In this document: one piece after another, positions 1 through 5,454 of the stretch
Layout of the letters: the number at the start of each line of letters is the position of its first letter
How positions within the stretch are numbered: position 1 is the first letter of the stretch
From: Candidatus Scybalomonas excrementavium
GTDB taxonomy: Bacteria > Bacillota > Clostridia > Lachnospirales > Lachnospiraceae
Assembly: GCA_017694765.1 (NCBI GenBank)
Contig: JADIML010000130.1
Location: 1 to 5,454 of the forward strand
Length of the DNA: 5,454 bases
Reading direction: 5' to 3'
Program-made: the position numbers and the translations under genes
Notes under the pieces: model-generated
Told to the model about the DNA's origin: nothing
Databases searched by the model: none
The model's input: the letters and a program-made list of their open reading frames with translations, nothing else

Positions 1-87
1 AACCTTCTATGTGCCGTAAGGGTGCCTGAATCGAGCAAACTGCTAAGGTAACGTCTTTGAGAAGAAATTCGAAGCCGTCCGTACGGA
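1..87 (+). ncRNA. ffs: Signal recognition particle RNA, large bacterial type (3' part, cut by window edge)
   Basis: This is the 3' portion of the RNA scaffold of the signal recognition particle, which with Ffh delivers nascent membrane and secreted proteins to the translocon. The run TATGTGCCGTAAGGGTGCC (9-27), the GAGC-AACTGCTAAGGTAACG stretch (33-55) and the closing CCGT...ACGG end (75-86) follow, in order, the return strand of helix 5 and the Alu-domain closing of the long Bacillus/Clostridium SRP RNA as I remember it from B. subtilis. The stretch is clearly more GC-rich than the DNA after it and has no convincing reading frame. The 5' half, including the helix 8 GGAA-type loop that binds Ffh, would lie left of the window. 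The exact 3' end is an estimate, since it depends on pairing with the missing 5' end. The identification rests on remembered sequence, not a covariance search. Confidence 0.83.
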
Positions 88-127
88 TTTAAATAAAATA
101 AAAACTAATAATCTTATGAAATATATA

Positions 128-174
128 AAAGAGCTGACATACTTAGAGTGAGTACGTCAGCTCTTTCTTTTATA
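128..174 (+). terminator. Intrinsic terminator downstream of SRP RNA
   Basis: An 11-bp perfect stem, AAAGAGCTGAC (128-138) with GTCAGCTCTTT (156-166), continues after one A.C mismatch as TACT/AGTA (140-143 with 151-154) around a 7-nt loop. It is followed by the T-rich TTTCTTTTAT tract. It most likely ends the SRP RNA transcript, about 40 nt beyond the mature 3' end, which would imply 3' trimming. An A-rich run precedes the stem, so the opposite strand could also terminate here, but no minus-strand gene is seen in the window. Confidence 0.85.
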
Positions 175-315
175 GTTTGTGTTACATAGTCAATCGTTCG
201 TTATGGAGTTTCTCAAGATTTAATAAGATGGTATTGTTTAAAATCATCAAAATACCTATAGATTTTCATGAAAAAAGAACAAAACACACAATAATAGTTG
301 CTCTTACAATGAAAA

Positions 316-355
316 AATATCAATATTTAACCATGAATATCAATATTTTACCCTT
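316..355 (+). repeat. Two tandem 20-bp units, each with a palindromic AATAT-CA-ATATT box
   Basis: The 20-bp unit at 316-335 is repeated at 336-355 with 17 of 20 positions identical. Each copy starts with AATATCAATATT, a perfect 5-bp inverted repeat around a CA centre (316-327 and 336-347). The boxes are about two helical turns apart on the same DNA face and end just upstream of the -35 element of the promoter at 354-383. This geometry suits a dimeric regulator binding cooperatively, or an A/T-rich UP-like element. The regulator is unknown, and in AT-rich DNA such boxes can occur by chance, although two phased copies at this spot make that less likely. Confidence 0.5.
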
Positions 356-383
356 GTAAAAGAGCAAAATGACATGGTATGAT
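354..383 (+). promoter_or_regulatory. Sigma-A type promoter with extended -10, for the sugar ABC ATPase
   Basis: TTGTAA (354-359, 4 of 6 to TTGACA) is followed after 18 bp by TATGAT (378-383, 5 of 6 to TATAAT). The -10 is preceded by TGG at 375-377, which fits the TGn extended -10 element. Transcription would start near 390, leaving a leader of about 100 nt before the ATG at 491. The last bases of the second tandem unit touch the -35. Confidence 0.55.
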
Positions 384-490
384 TAAACACAAGAAACGAG
401 AAAATCAAGGAGATACATTCTAAAAGATTTCTTAAAAAATGATAATTAAAGGTTTTTGATTATGTTATTTATGCAGGAGGGTATTAATAA

Positions 491-1600
491 ATGGCAAGTA
501 TTGAATTTAAACATGTAGAGAAAACATATCCAGGAAATGTAACAGTTGTACCAGACTTAAATTTAAAAATTGAAGATAAAGAATTCGTAATTCTTGTAGG
601 ACCATCTGGTTGTGGGAAATCTACAACTCTTCGTATGATCGCTGGTCTTGAAGAAATTTCAAGTGGAGAATTATGGATTGGTGATCGTATTGTAAATGAT
701 GTAGCACCAAAGGATCGTGACATTGCGATGGTATTCCAAAGCTATGCGCTTTATCCACATATGACAGTTTATAAAAACATGGCATTTGGTCTTACATTAA
801 GAAAAGTTCCAAAAGAAGAAATCGATGAAAAAGTGCATTGGGCAGCAAAAATTCTTGATATTGAGCATTTATTAGATCGTAAACCAAAAGCACTTTCTGG
901 TGGACAAAGACAGCGTGTTGCTTTAGGTCGTGCTATGGTTCGTAATCCAGAAGTATTCTTACTTGATGAACCATTATCAAACCTTGATGCAAAACTTCGT
1001 ACAGAAATGAGAAGTCAGATTACCAAATTACATAAACAGTTAGGAACAACATTTGTATATGTAACACATGATCAGACAGAAGCGATGACAATGGGTGATA
1101 GAATTGTTGTTATGAAAGACGGAATCATTCAACAGGTAGATACACCACAAAATCTTTATAATGAACCATGTAATAAATTCGTAGCTGGATTCATTGGTTC
1201 TCCAGAAATGAACTTTATTGATGCACAAATTACAAAAGAAGGAGATTCTTTATTTGCAAACTTCTCTGGATTTAAAATTAAAATTTCAGCATCTCAAGCA
1301 GCAAGTGATTTGAAAAATTATGTAGGGAAAAACGTATGGATGGGAGTTCGTCCAGAAGATATCCATGCAGAAGAAGCATTCATCGCATTAGCACAGGATT
1401 CTACTTTTACATGTAAAGTGGAATTAGTAGAAATGTTAGGTTCTGAAGTAAACTTATACTTAGATGTAAAAGGACAAAAATTAATTTCTCGTACATCCGC
1501 TCGTGCAGATGTAAAAGCTGATACAGAAATTACACTTGCAATCGATGTGAATAAACTTCATATTTTTGATAAAGATACAGAAAAAGTTATTTGCAACTAA
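491..1600 (+). CDS. Sugar ABC transporter ATP-binding protein (MsmK/MsmX/UgpC type)
   Basis: This cytoplasmic ATPase hydrolyses ATP to drive a carbohydrate importer; the family (MalK, UgpC, MsmK, MsmX) works as a dimer under two permease subunits. The motifs are complete: Walker A GPSGCGKST (37-45), Q-loop Q83 in MVFQSYALYPHMTV, signature LSGGQRQR (135-142), Walker B VFLLDEP (155-161), D-loop SNLDAKL (163-169) and switch H193 in VTHDQTEAMT. After about residue 235 comes the MalK-type C-terminal regulatory region with TOBE/OB folds, including GVRPED (285-290). The length of 369 is usual for the family. The ATG has AGGAGG at 475-480, and an in-frame TAA at 488-490 rules out an earlier start. 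No permease or solute-binding gene is nearby, which matches MsmK/MsmX-like ATPases shared by several importers. The sugar cannot be read from the sequence. The tandem boxes upstream suggest dedicated regulation. Confidence 0.95.
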   Translation: MASIEFKHVEKTYPGNVTVVPDLNLKIEDKEFVILVGPSGCGKSTTLRMIAGLEEISSGELWIGDRIVNDVAPKDRDIAMVFQSYALYPHMTVYKNMAFGLTLRKVPKEEIDEKVHWAAKILDIEHLLDRKPKALSGGQRQRVALGRAMVRNPEVFLLDEPLSNLDAKLRTEMRSQITKLHKQLGTTFVYVTHDQTEAMTMGDRIVVMKDGIIQQVDTPQNLYNEPCNKFVAGFIGSPEMNFIDAQITKEGDSLFANFSGFKIKISASQAASDLKNYVGKNVWMGVRPEDIHAEEAFIALAQDSTFTCKVELVEMLGSEVNLYLDVKGQKLISRTSARADVKADTEITLAIDVNKLHIFDKDTEKVICN

Positions 1601-1618
1601 GCAAAAAAGAAGTATAAT
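1591..1618 (+). promoter_or_regulatory. Sigma-A type promoter for the HPr-like gene
   Basis: TTGCAA (1591-1596, 4 of 6) and a perfect TATAAT (1613-1618) are separated by 16 bp. The -35 lies inside the last codons of the ATPase gene. A second TATAAT at 1623-1628 has no matching -35. This would let the small downstream gene be expressed apart from, and above, read-through from the ATPase gene; no terminator separates the two genes. Confidence 0.55.
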
Positions 1619-1682
1619 AGGTTATAATGGGAAAAGCAATTTGTTATCATAAAGTATACAAGAAATTTTAGGAGGGAAAACA

Positions 1683-1913
1683 ATGAAAAAAGTAAATATT
1701 TTATTACAATCCATTAATGACACAAAAGATTTTGTAAATATTGTAAATAGATTTCCATATAATATCGATCTTTGCTCAGGAAGATATGTAATTGATGCGA
1801 AATCTATTATGGGAATTTTCAGCTTAGATATTTCTAATCCAGTAGAAATGATCGTTTATGATGAGAATCCAGAAGAATTATTAAAAGAAATTGATAGATT
1901 TATTGTAAAATAA
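1683..1913 (+). CDS. HPr-like protein lacking the active-site histidine (Crh-like)
   Basis: This 76-residue protein looks like a short HPr, the phosphocarrier of the sugar phosphotransferase system. The clearest signature is YVIDAKSIMGIFSLDIS (35-51), which matches the HPr stretch around regulatory Ser46 (KSIMGVMSL in B. subtilis); Ser41 takes that place. The N-terminal part, where HPr has HARPA with the phosphorylated His15, reads SINDTKDFVNIV and contains no histidine; there is no His in the whole protein. It therefore cannot carry phosphate from Enzyme I in the normal way. Bacillus Crh is a known precedent: its His15 is also replaced, Ser46 is kept, and it acts with CcpA in catabolite repression. 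A regulatory role here is inference. The start has AGGAGGG at 1670-1676. The gene has its own promoter, follows the ATPase gene by 82 bp and is closed by a terminator. Confidence is high for the fold and moderate for the role. Confidence 0.82.
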   Translation: MKKVNILLQSINDTKDFVNIVNRFPYNIDLCSGRYVIDAKSIMGIFSLDISNPVEMIVYDENPEELLKEIDRFIVK

Positions 1914-1949
1914 AAAATCCACTTTTATAAAATGAATAGTTTTTTAAGG

Positions 1950-2001
1950 AAACCCTTTTTGTTAGGCAGAATGAATGTCTCGCAAGAAGGGTTTTTCTTT
2001 T
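1950..2001 (+). terminator. Intrinsic terminator after the HPr-like gene
   Basis: AAACCCTTTTTG (1950-1961) pairs over 12 positions, one of them U.G, with CAAGAAGGGTTT (1983-1994). The hairpin can extend inward through AGGCA (1964-1968) with TGTCT (1976-1980). The TTTTTCTTTTT tract from 1992 follows at once. It separates the sugar-related block from the sporulation block. Confidence 0.85.
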
Positions 2002-2040
2002 TATTCAAAATAATGAACGTCTAGCAAGAAGGGTTTTTCT
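1970..2040 (+). repeat. Direct repeat duplicating the terminator 3' arm (2 x 29 bp)
   Basis: The segment 1970-1998 recurs at 2012-2040 with 27 of 29 bases the same, an offset of 42 bp. The unit contains GCAAGAAGGGTTTTTCT, that is, the 3' arm plus T-tract of the terminator. The 5' arm at 1950-1961 is not repeated, so the second copy could pair with the same 5' arm as an alternative or back-up terminator. It may have arisen by slippage or tandem duplication, or could be a remnant of a second hairpin. Confidence 0.75.
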
Positions 2041-2085
2041 CTCCACTTAAAATACTGTGTTGTAAAAACATAATGTCCAAGATTC

Positions 2086-2112
2086 ACATGATAGATTTTT
2101 TTGCATATAGTA
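2086..2112 (+). promoter_or_regulatory. Candidate sigma-K promoter for dpaA
   Basis: CATATAGTA (2104-2112) fits the sigma-K -10 pattern CATAnnnTA exactly, and AC at 2086-2087 lies 16 bp upstream, the usual place of the short sigma-K -35. The start would fall near 2119, giving a leader of about 24 nt before the TTG codon at 2143. Dipicolinate synthase genes are sigma-K (late mother cell) genes in B. subtilis, which agrees. The -10 could also be read by sigma-E, but no sigma-E-type -35 is seen at the right distance. The motif is short, so chance matching is possible. Confidence 0.55.
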
Positions 2113-2125
2113 ATAAGAATAGAAA

Positions 2126-2132
2126 AGAGGAG
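2126..2132 (+). promoter_or_regulatory. Ribosome binding site that fixes the TTG start of dpaA
   Basis: AGAGGAG lies 10 bp before TTG at 2143. The frame is also open upstream to another TTG at 2101, but that codon has no binding site, lies before the predicted transcription start, and would add 14 residues (HIVIRIEKRRCYR) not expected ahead of the DpaA N-terminus. Confidence 0.75.
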
Positions 2133-2142
2133 ATGTTATAGG

Positions 2143-3030
2143 TTGACAAAATATTCCTATGATTTTGCTGTTATTGGAGGAGATCAAAGACAATATTACC
2201 TAGCCAAAATGTTAAAGGTTAATGGTTATCAAGTTTGTACCCATTTGTTAGACTCTTTTCAAAAGGAAGGAGAGCTACCAGTTGTAGATTCTTTGGAGTC
2301 GGCTATCAAGGATTCTAAAAACATTTTAGCACCGATTCCATTTGATTTTTTAAAACCAGAGTTATCTTTACAAAAACTAGAACAGACAACATTCCTAGAG
2401 TGGTTAGAACAAAGTATGGAAAGAGGGCAAGCACTATTTGCTGGCTGTATCCCTAAGAGTTTAGAAGAAAAGTTGTTACAAAAGGGAGTAATTGTCTTTG
2501 ATTATATGAATCGAAAAGATATTACGATTTATAATAGCATTGCTACAGCAGAAGGTGTGATAGCCAAAGCGATTTTCTATCATCCCAAAAATATTCATAA
2601 AAGCAAGTGTACGGTATTAGGATACGGAATATGTGGAAAGACAATCGTACAATATTTAAAAGGAATGGGAGCATATGTAACGGTTTGTGTTCGAAGAGAA
2701 GAAGTAAAAGCACAAGCAAGTTTACTTGCAGATAAAGTTGTGTTTATGGAAGAAATGCTACCTTCTTTACGAAAGAGTGATATGATTTTTAATACGATTC
2801 CCAAAAAGATCTTAAAGGCATCGATATTAGAAGATCTAGGAGAACATACTAAAATTTTTGACATTGCATCGGGAAGTGGAGGAGTCGATTATGAGTATGC
2901 CAAAGAAAAAGGGATAGAGGCTTATTTATGTAAAGGTCTTCCCGGAAAATATTCTCCCAAATCTTCGGCTCATTTACTAGCAGAAGTTATATTAGAACAA
3001 GTGGAAAAAGAAAACATAGAACAGAAATAA
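2143..3030 (+). CDS. dpaA: Dipicolinate synthase subunit A
   Basis: DpaA (SpoVFA) forms with DpaB the mother-cell enzyme that turns the lysine-pathway intermediate 4-hydroxy-tetrahydrodipicolinate into dipicolinic acid, later loaded into the spore core with calcium. The 295-residue protein (B. subtilis form about 297) has the typical N-terminus FAVIGGDQRQYYLAK (7-21), the family stretch YNSIATAEGVIAKAI in the middle, and a Rossmann domain with nucleotide-binding loop GYGICG (160-165) followed by VTVCVRR. Near the C-terminus is LPGKYSPKSSA (from 266). I place the start at TTG 2143, supported by AGAGGAG and by the N-terminal length. It is the first gene of a block with dpaB 51 bp downstream, behind a sigma-K-like promoter. 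The Rossmann loop has Cys164, which is not unusual enough to doubt function. The family assignment is firm. Confidence 0.95.
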   Translation: MTKYSYDFAVIGGDQRQYYLAKMLKVNGYQVCTHLLDSFQKEGELPVVDSLESAIKDSKNILAPIPFDFLKPELSLQKLEQTTFLEWLEQSMERGQALFAGCIPKSLEEKLLQKGVIVFDYMNRKDITIYNSIATAEGVIAKAIFYHPKNIHKSKCTVLGYGICGKTIVQYLKGMGAYVTVCVRREEVKAQASLLADKVVFMEEMLPSLRKSDMIFNTIPKKILKASILEDLGEHTKIFDIASGSGGVDYEYAKEKGIEAYLCKGLPGKYSPKSSAHLLAEVILEQVEKENIEQK

Positions 3031-3069
3031 AATAAAGAGAAGTGATTTTTTCATAAAACTAAAAATAAT

Positions 3070-3073
3070 GGAG
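3070..3073 (+). promoter_or_regulatory. Ribosome binding site that fixes the ATG start of dpaB
   Basis: GGAG at 3070-3073 is 8 bp before ATG 3082. A GTG at 3073 is in frame but overlaps this site, so it cannot be the start; the protein then begins MNLKGKTVGVAFTGS, as expected for the family. Confidence 0.7.
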
Positions 3074-3081
3074 TGTATATT

Positions 3082-3669
3082 ATGAATTTAAAAGGAAAAA
3101 CAGTAGGCGTTGCTTTTACAGGTTCTTTTTGTACATATGAAAAGGCAATGGAACAATTAGAGAAGTTAGTAACAACAGGGGCAGATGTTCGATGTATTTT
3201 TTCTAATAGTTCTCAAAATATTGATAGCCGTTTTGGAAAAGCAAAGGACTTTTTAAAAAAAGCAGAAGAAATAACAGGAAATCCTATTATAAAAACCATT
3301 GCACAAGCAGAACCAATTGGTCCAAAAGGATTTCTAGATATTTTAGTTATTTTACCATGCACAGGAAACACCATTGGAAAGCTAGCAAATGGGATTACAG
3401 ATACACCAGTTCTTATGGCAGCAAAAGCACACTTAAGAAATGAAAAGCCATTAGTGTTATCTATTTCCACAAATGATGCGTTGGGAATGAATATGAAAAA
3501 TATAGGGTTATTATTGAATACAAAGCATATTTATTTTGTGCCATTTGGGCAAGATGATCCGATCAAGAAGCCAAATTCAATGATAGCACATACAGATTTA
3601 TTAGTAGAAACGTTAGAACAAGCGTTAGAACATAGACAGTATCAGCCAGTGATACAATCATTTCTTTAA
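3082..3669 (+). CDS. dpaB: Dipicolinate synthase subunit B (flavoprotein fold)
   Basis: DpaB (SpoVFB) is the second subunit of dipicolinate synthase and has the flavoprotein (PF02441-type) Rossmann-like fold. The 195-residue product (B. subtilis form about 200) shows the expected N-terminus GVAFTGSFCTYEKA (9-22), then the core blocks LPCTGNTIGKLANGITDTPVLMAAKAHLRN, ISTNDALGMNMKNIG and FVPFGQDDPIKKPNSMIAH. These blocks follow B. subtilis SpoVFB closely from memory. The gene follows dpaA after 51 bp with no terminator and no clear promoter between them, so co-transcription is very likely. In B. subtilis dpaAB are followed by asd, dapG and dapA, which feed the pathway; here the next gene is an asparagine synthetase instead. 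Confidence 0.96.
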   Translation: MNLKGKTVGVAFTGSFCTYEKAMEQLEKLVTTGADVRCIFSNSSQNIDSRFGKAKDFLKKAEEITGNPIIKTIAQAEPIGPKGFLDILVILPCTGNTIGKLANGITDTPVLMAAKAHLRNEKPLVLSISTNDALGMNMKNIGLLLNTKHIYFVPFGQDDPIKKPNSMIAHTDLLVETLEQALEHRQYQPVIQSFL

Positions 3670-3718
3670 ACATATAAAAGAGGTTAATAAAAAAGAAATA
3701 ATCCAAAAAAGAATAGAA

Positions 3719-3746
3719 TCGAAACAATTACGGTAATACTTATAAG
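3719..3746 (+). promoter_or_regulatory. Weak possible sigma-A promoter before the asparagine synthetase gene
   Basis: TCGAAA (3719-3724, 4 of 6) and TATAAG (3741-3746, 5 of 6) are 16 bp apart. In DNA this AT-rich such a match is weak. It matters because it would let the synthetase gene be transcribed in growing cells rather than only as part of the dpaAB transcript. No sigma-E or sigma-K pattern was found in the 107-bp gap. Confidence 0.25.
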
Positions 3747-3776
3747 AAATAAAAAAGAAAATATAAGGGAGTTACT

Positions 3777-5454
3777 ATGTGTGGAATTGCAGGTTTTTTT
3801 CATCCAGCGATGGATCTAACAAAAGAAGAAAAGAAATGGAATACGATTTTAGAGGAAATGAATCAGGCTCAAAAAAGAAGAGGGCCAGATGATGATGGTA
3901 CTTATATCGAAAAAGGATGTGGGCTTGCACATGTAAGACTTTCTATTCTAGATTTAGTCAGTGGGCATCAACCGATGATGAGACAGCGAGGAGAAAGAAA
4001 GGCTACGATTGTATTTAATGGAGAAATCTATAATATGCGTCTTCTTAGGGAAAGGCTTAAGCAAGAAGGAGAGGAATTTGAAACAACAAGTGATACAGAA
4101 GTTATTTTACTTGGATATATGCGTTATGGCATTTCTTATATCGAGCAGTTAAATGGTATTTTTTCCATTGGGATTTGGGATTCCAATGAAGAAGCTCTCT
4201 ATTTAGTCCGGGATCGTTTAGGCGTAAAACCTCTTTTTTATACAATGACAGAAGAAGGAATTGTTTTTTCTTCCGAGTTAAAAGGGCTTTTTCAGTATCC
4301 AGGAATTGAACCTACACTAGATAAAGATGGACTTTGTGAAATTTTTGCATTAGGACCAGCCAAAACATATGGAAAAGGTGTCTTTGCCGGGATAAAAGAA
4401 GTATTAGCAGGGCATATTTTAATGGTAAAACAAGGGGTAACGACACAACAGCCCTATTGGAAGCTCATTAGTAAAGTACATGAAGATTCTATGGACGAAA
4501 CGATAGAAAAAACGGCGTGGCTTGTTGAAGATGCCATTAAGTTACAGATGTTATCTGATGTTCCAATCGCTACCTTTTTATCTGGTGGTGTAGATAGCAG
4601 TCTTGTAACTGCCATCTGTGCCAAAGAGCTACGAAAAGAGGGGAAAGTATTAAATACATTTTCCTTTGACTTTAAAAATAATAATCAATATTTTAAATCC
4701 AATGATTTTCAACCAAGCCAAGATCGACCTTTTGTTGATCAAATGGTAACATATAGTCAAACAAACCACCACTATTTGGAATGTAATAACACAGAATTAA
4801 TAGACTATTTATTCCGAGCAGTGGATGCAAGAGATTTGCCATGTATGGCAGATGTAGAATCTTCTATGTTATATTTTTGTTCCCAAGTTGTTCCGTATAA
4901 TAAAGTTGTACTGACAGGAGAATGTGCCGATGAAATATTCGGTGGCTATCCTTGGTTTCATAAAGAAAATATGTTAAAGCAGAATCATTTCCCATGGTCT
5001 ATGAGTATGGAACCACGTCAAAGTCTTTTAAAAGAAGAAATTATAAAAGAACTTCCAATGCAAGAATATGCCGATGCTGCCTATGAAAAAACCATTGCAG
5101 AAACACCAAGACTTTATGGAGAAACAAAGGAAGAAAGTAGAAGAAGAGAAATCGGATATTTAAATTTAAAATGGTTTATGGTAACCTTATTAGATCGTAT
5201 GGATCGAACAAGTATGTATTCTGGATTGGAAGCAAGAGTGCCATTTGCCGATCATAGAATTGTGGAATATGTGTTTAATGTACCTTGGTGTATGAAGTGT
5301 CCAAATGGGATTGTAAAAGGATTACTTCGTCATGCAGGACAAAATCATTTACCATATGATATTTTATGGCGAAGAAAAAGTCCATATCCAAAAACGTATG
5401 ATCCAAAGTATGAACAATTATTAGGAAATCGCCTGTTAGAAGTTATGGAAGATA
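3777..5454 (+). CDS. asnB: Asparagine synthase (glutamine-hydrolysing), C-terminus beyond window
   Basis: The cytoplasmic enzyme makes asparagine from aspartate, glutamine and ATP. The first 559 residues are visible, with no internal stop. Residues 2 to about 190 form the class II glutaminase: nucleophile Cys2 (MCGIAGFF), RGPDDDG (35-41), R54, FNGEIYN (80-86) and D106 in TSDTE. The synthetase domain has the ATP pyrophosphatase loop SGGVDSS (269-275), TGECADEIFGGY (380-391), LLDRMDRTSM (from 471), LEARVPF (484-490) and the WRRKSPYPKT region near the edge. Family members of this type are about 615 residues, so some 50-60 are missing. GECADE has Cys where many relatives have Gly; I believe this is common in this subgroup. 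ATG 3777 has AAGGGAG at 3765-3771, and Cys2 must follow the start. No terminator separates it from dpaB, 107 bp upstream. Bacillus AsnO, the sporulation-linked paralogue, is a possible equivalent, hence the symbol is tentative. Confidence 0.93.
   Translation, partial: MCGIAGFFHPAMDLTKEEKKWNTILEEMNQAQKRRGPDDDGTYIEKGCGLAHVRLSILDLVSGHQPMMRQRGERKATIVFNGEIYNMRLLRERLKQEGEEFETTSDTEVILLGYMRYGISYIEQLNGIFSIGIWDSNEEALYLVRDRLGVKPLFYTMTEEGIVFSSELKGLFQYPGIEPTLDKDGLCEIFALGPAKTYGKGVFAGIKEVLAGHILMVKQGVTTQQPYWKLISKVHEDSMDETIEKTAWLVEDAIKLQMLSDVPIATFLSGGVDSSLVTAICAKELRKEGKVLNTFSFDFKNNNQYFKSNDFQPSQDRPFVDQMVTYSQTNHHYLECNNTELIDYLFRAVDARDLPCMADVESSMLYFCSQVVPYNKVVLTGECADEIFGGYPWFHKENMLKQNHFPWSMSMEPRQSLLKEEIIKELPMQEYADAAYEKTIAETPRLYGETKEESRRREIGYLNLKWFMVTLLDRMDRTSMYSGLEARVPFADHRIVEYVFNVPWCMKCPNGIVKGLLRHAGQNHLPYDILWRRKSPYPKTYDPKYEQLLGNRLLEVMED

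Larger units (their letters stand above)
175..490. other. Gene-free intergenic region before the sugar ABC ATPase
   Basis: This stretch of just over 300 bases is very AT-rich and holds no gene that I can support. A 60-codon frame at 177-359 begins with TTG, has no ribosome binding site and has a protein sequence like random AT-rich DNA. The useful content is in its second half: the paired palindromes at 316-355, the promoter at 354-383, and a leader of roughly 100 nt ending in the AGGAGG site at 475-480. I saw no riboswitch core or strong hairpin in the leader. Confidence 0.6.

Noticed and set aside
1..90. Group II intron domain V, or a T-box or other riboswitch, suggested by the GCCGT...ACGG ending
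   Set aside because: Domain V is longer and ends differently, no T-box GGGTGG element is present, no gene follows directly, and the order of motifs fits SRP RNA better.
316..355. Start of a CRISPR array
   Set aside because: Only two 20-bp units with no spacer between them, and no cas genes.
177..359. 60-codon plus-strand frame in the intergenic region
   Set aside because: TTG start without a ribosome binding site, composition of random AT-rich DNA, and it runs through the paired palindromes before the promoter.
439..459. Six-codon leader peptide (MIIKGF) before the ATPase gene
   Set aside because: No convincing binding site, no regulatory codon run and no attenuator hairpin; short frames like this are common by chance.
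484..723. 79-codon minus-strand frame
   Set aside because: Antisense to the Walker A part of the ABC ATPase gene; a shadow of a clearly real gene.
1040..1228. 62-codon minus-strand frame
   Set aside because: Antisense inside the ABC ATPase gene, with no start signals or recognisable content.
2101..2142. N-terminal extension of dpaA from TTG 2101
   Set aside because: No binding site before 2101, it overlaps the sigma-K-like promoter, and the later TTG has a good site and gives the usual protein length.
2595..2864. 89-codon minus-strand frame
   Set aside because: Antisense to the Rossmann domain of dpaA; no ribosome binding site or family likeness.
3213..3470. 85-codon minus-strand frame
   Set aside because: Antisense to the conserved core of dpaB.

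Overview
The window is AT-rich DNA from an endospore-forming Clostridia-type Firmicute; Lachnospiraceae or a relative is my guess, from codon use and gene style only. Two signs support a spore former: the 3' part of a large (Bacillus/Clostridium-type) signal recognition particle RNA at the left edge, and the two genes for dipicolinate synthase (dpaA, dpaB), which make the calcium chelator of the spore core. All genes lie on the + strand.

Layout. Positions 1-87 are the 3' end of SRP RNA, cut by the window edge, with a strong intrinsic terminator at 128-174. A gene-free stretch to 490 carries two tandem 20-bp units, each containing a 12-bp palindrome, directly upstream of a good extended -10 promoter. 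At 491-1600 is an MsmK/MsmX/UgpC-type sugar ABC transporter ATPase with no permease or binding-protein gene beside it. At 1683-1913, behind a promoter of its own, is a 76-residue HPr-fold protein that lacks the phosphorylatable histidine but keeps the region around the regulatory serine, much as Bacillus Crh does. An intrinsic terminator whose 3' arm is duplicated closes this sugar-related block.

From 2086 a sporulation block begins: a sigma-K-like promoter, dpaA (TTG start, 2143-3030), dpaB (3082-3669), and a glutamine-dependent asparagine synthetase (3777 to the window edge, about the last 50-60 residues missing). No terminator is visible between these three genes, so they could be one mother-cell transcript. 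DpaA and DpaB would convert the aspartate-derived dihydrodipicolinate precursor to dipicolinate. The asparagine synthetase draws on the same aspartate pool and resembles the AsnB/AsnO type.

The genes themselves belong to known families. The points most worth a second look are the His-less HPr beside an orphan sugar ATPase, the paired palindromes in front of that ATPase, and the dpaA-dpaB-asparagine synthetase arrangement.
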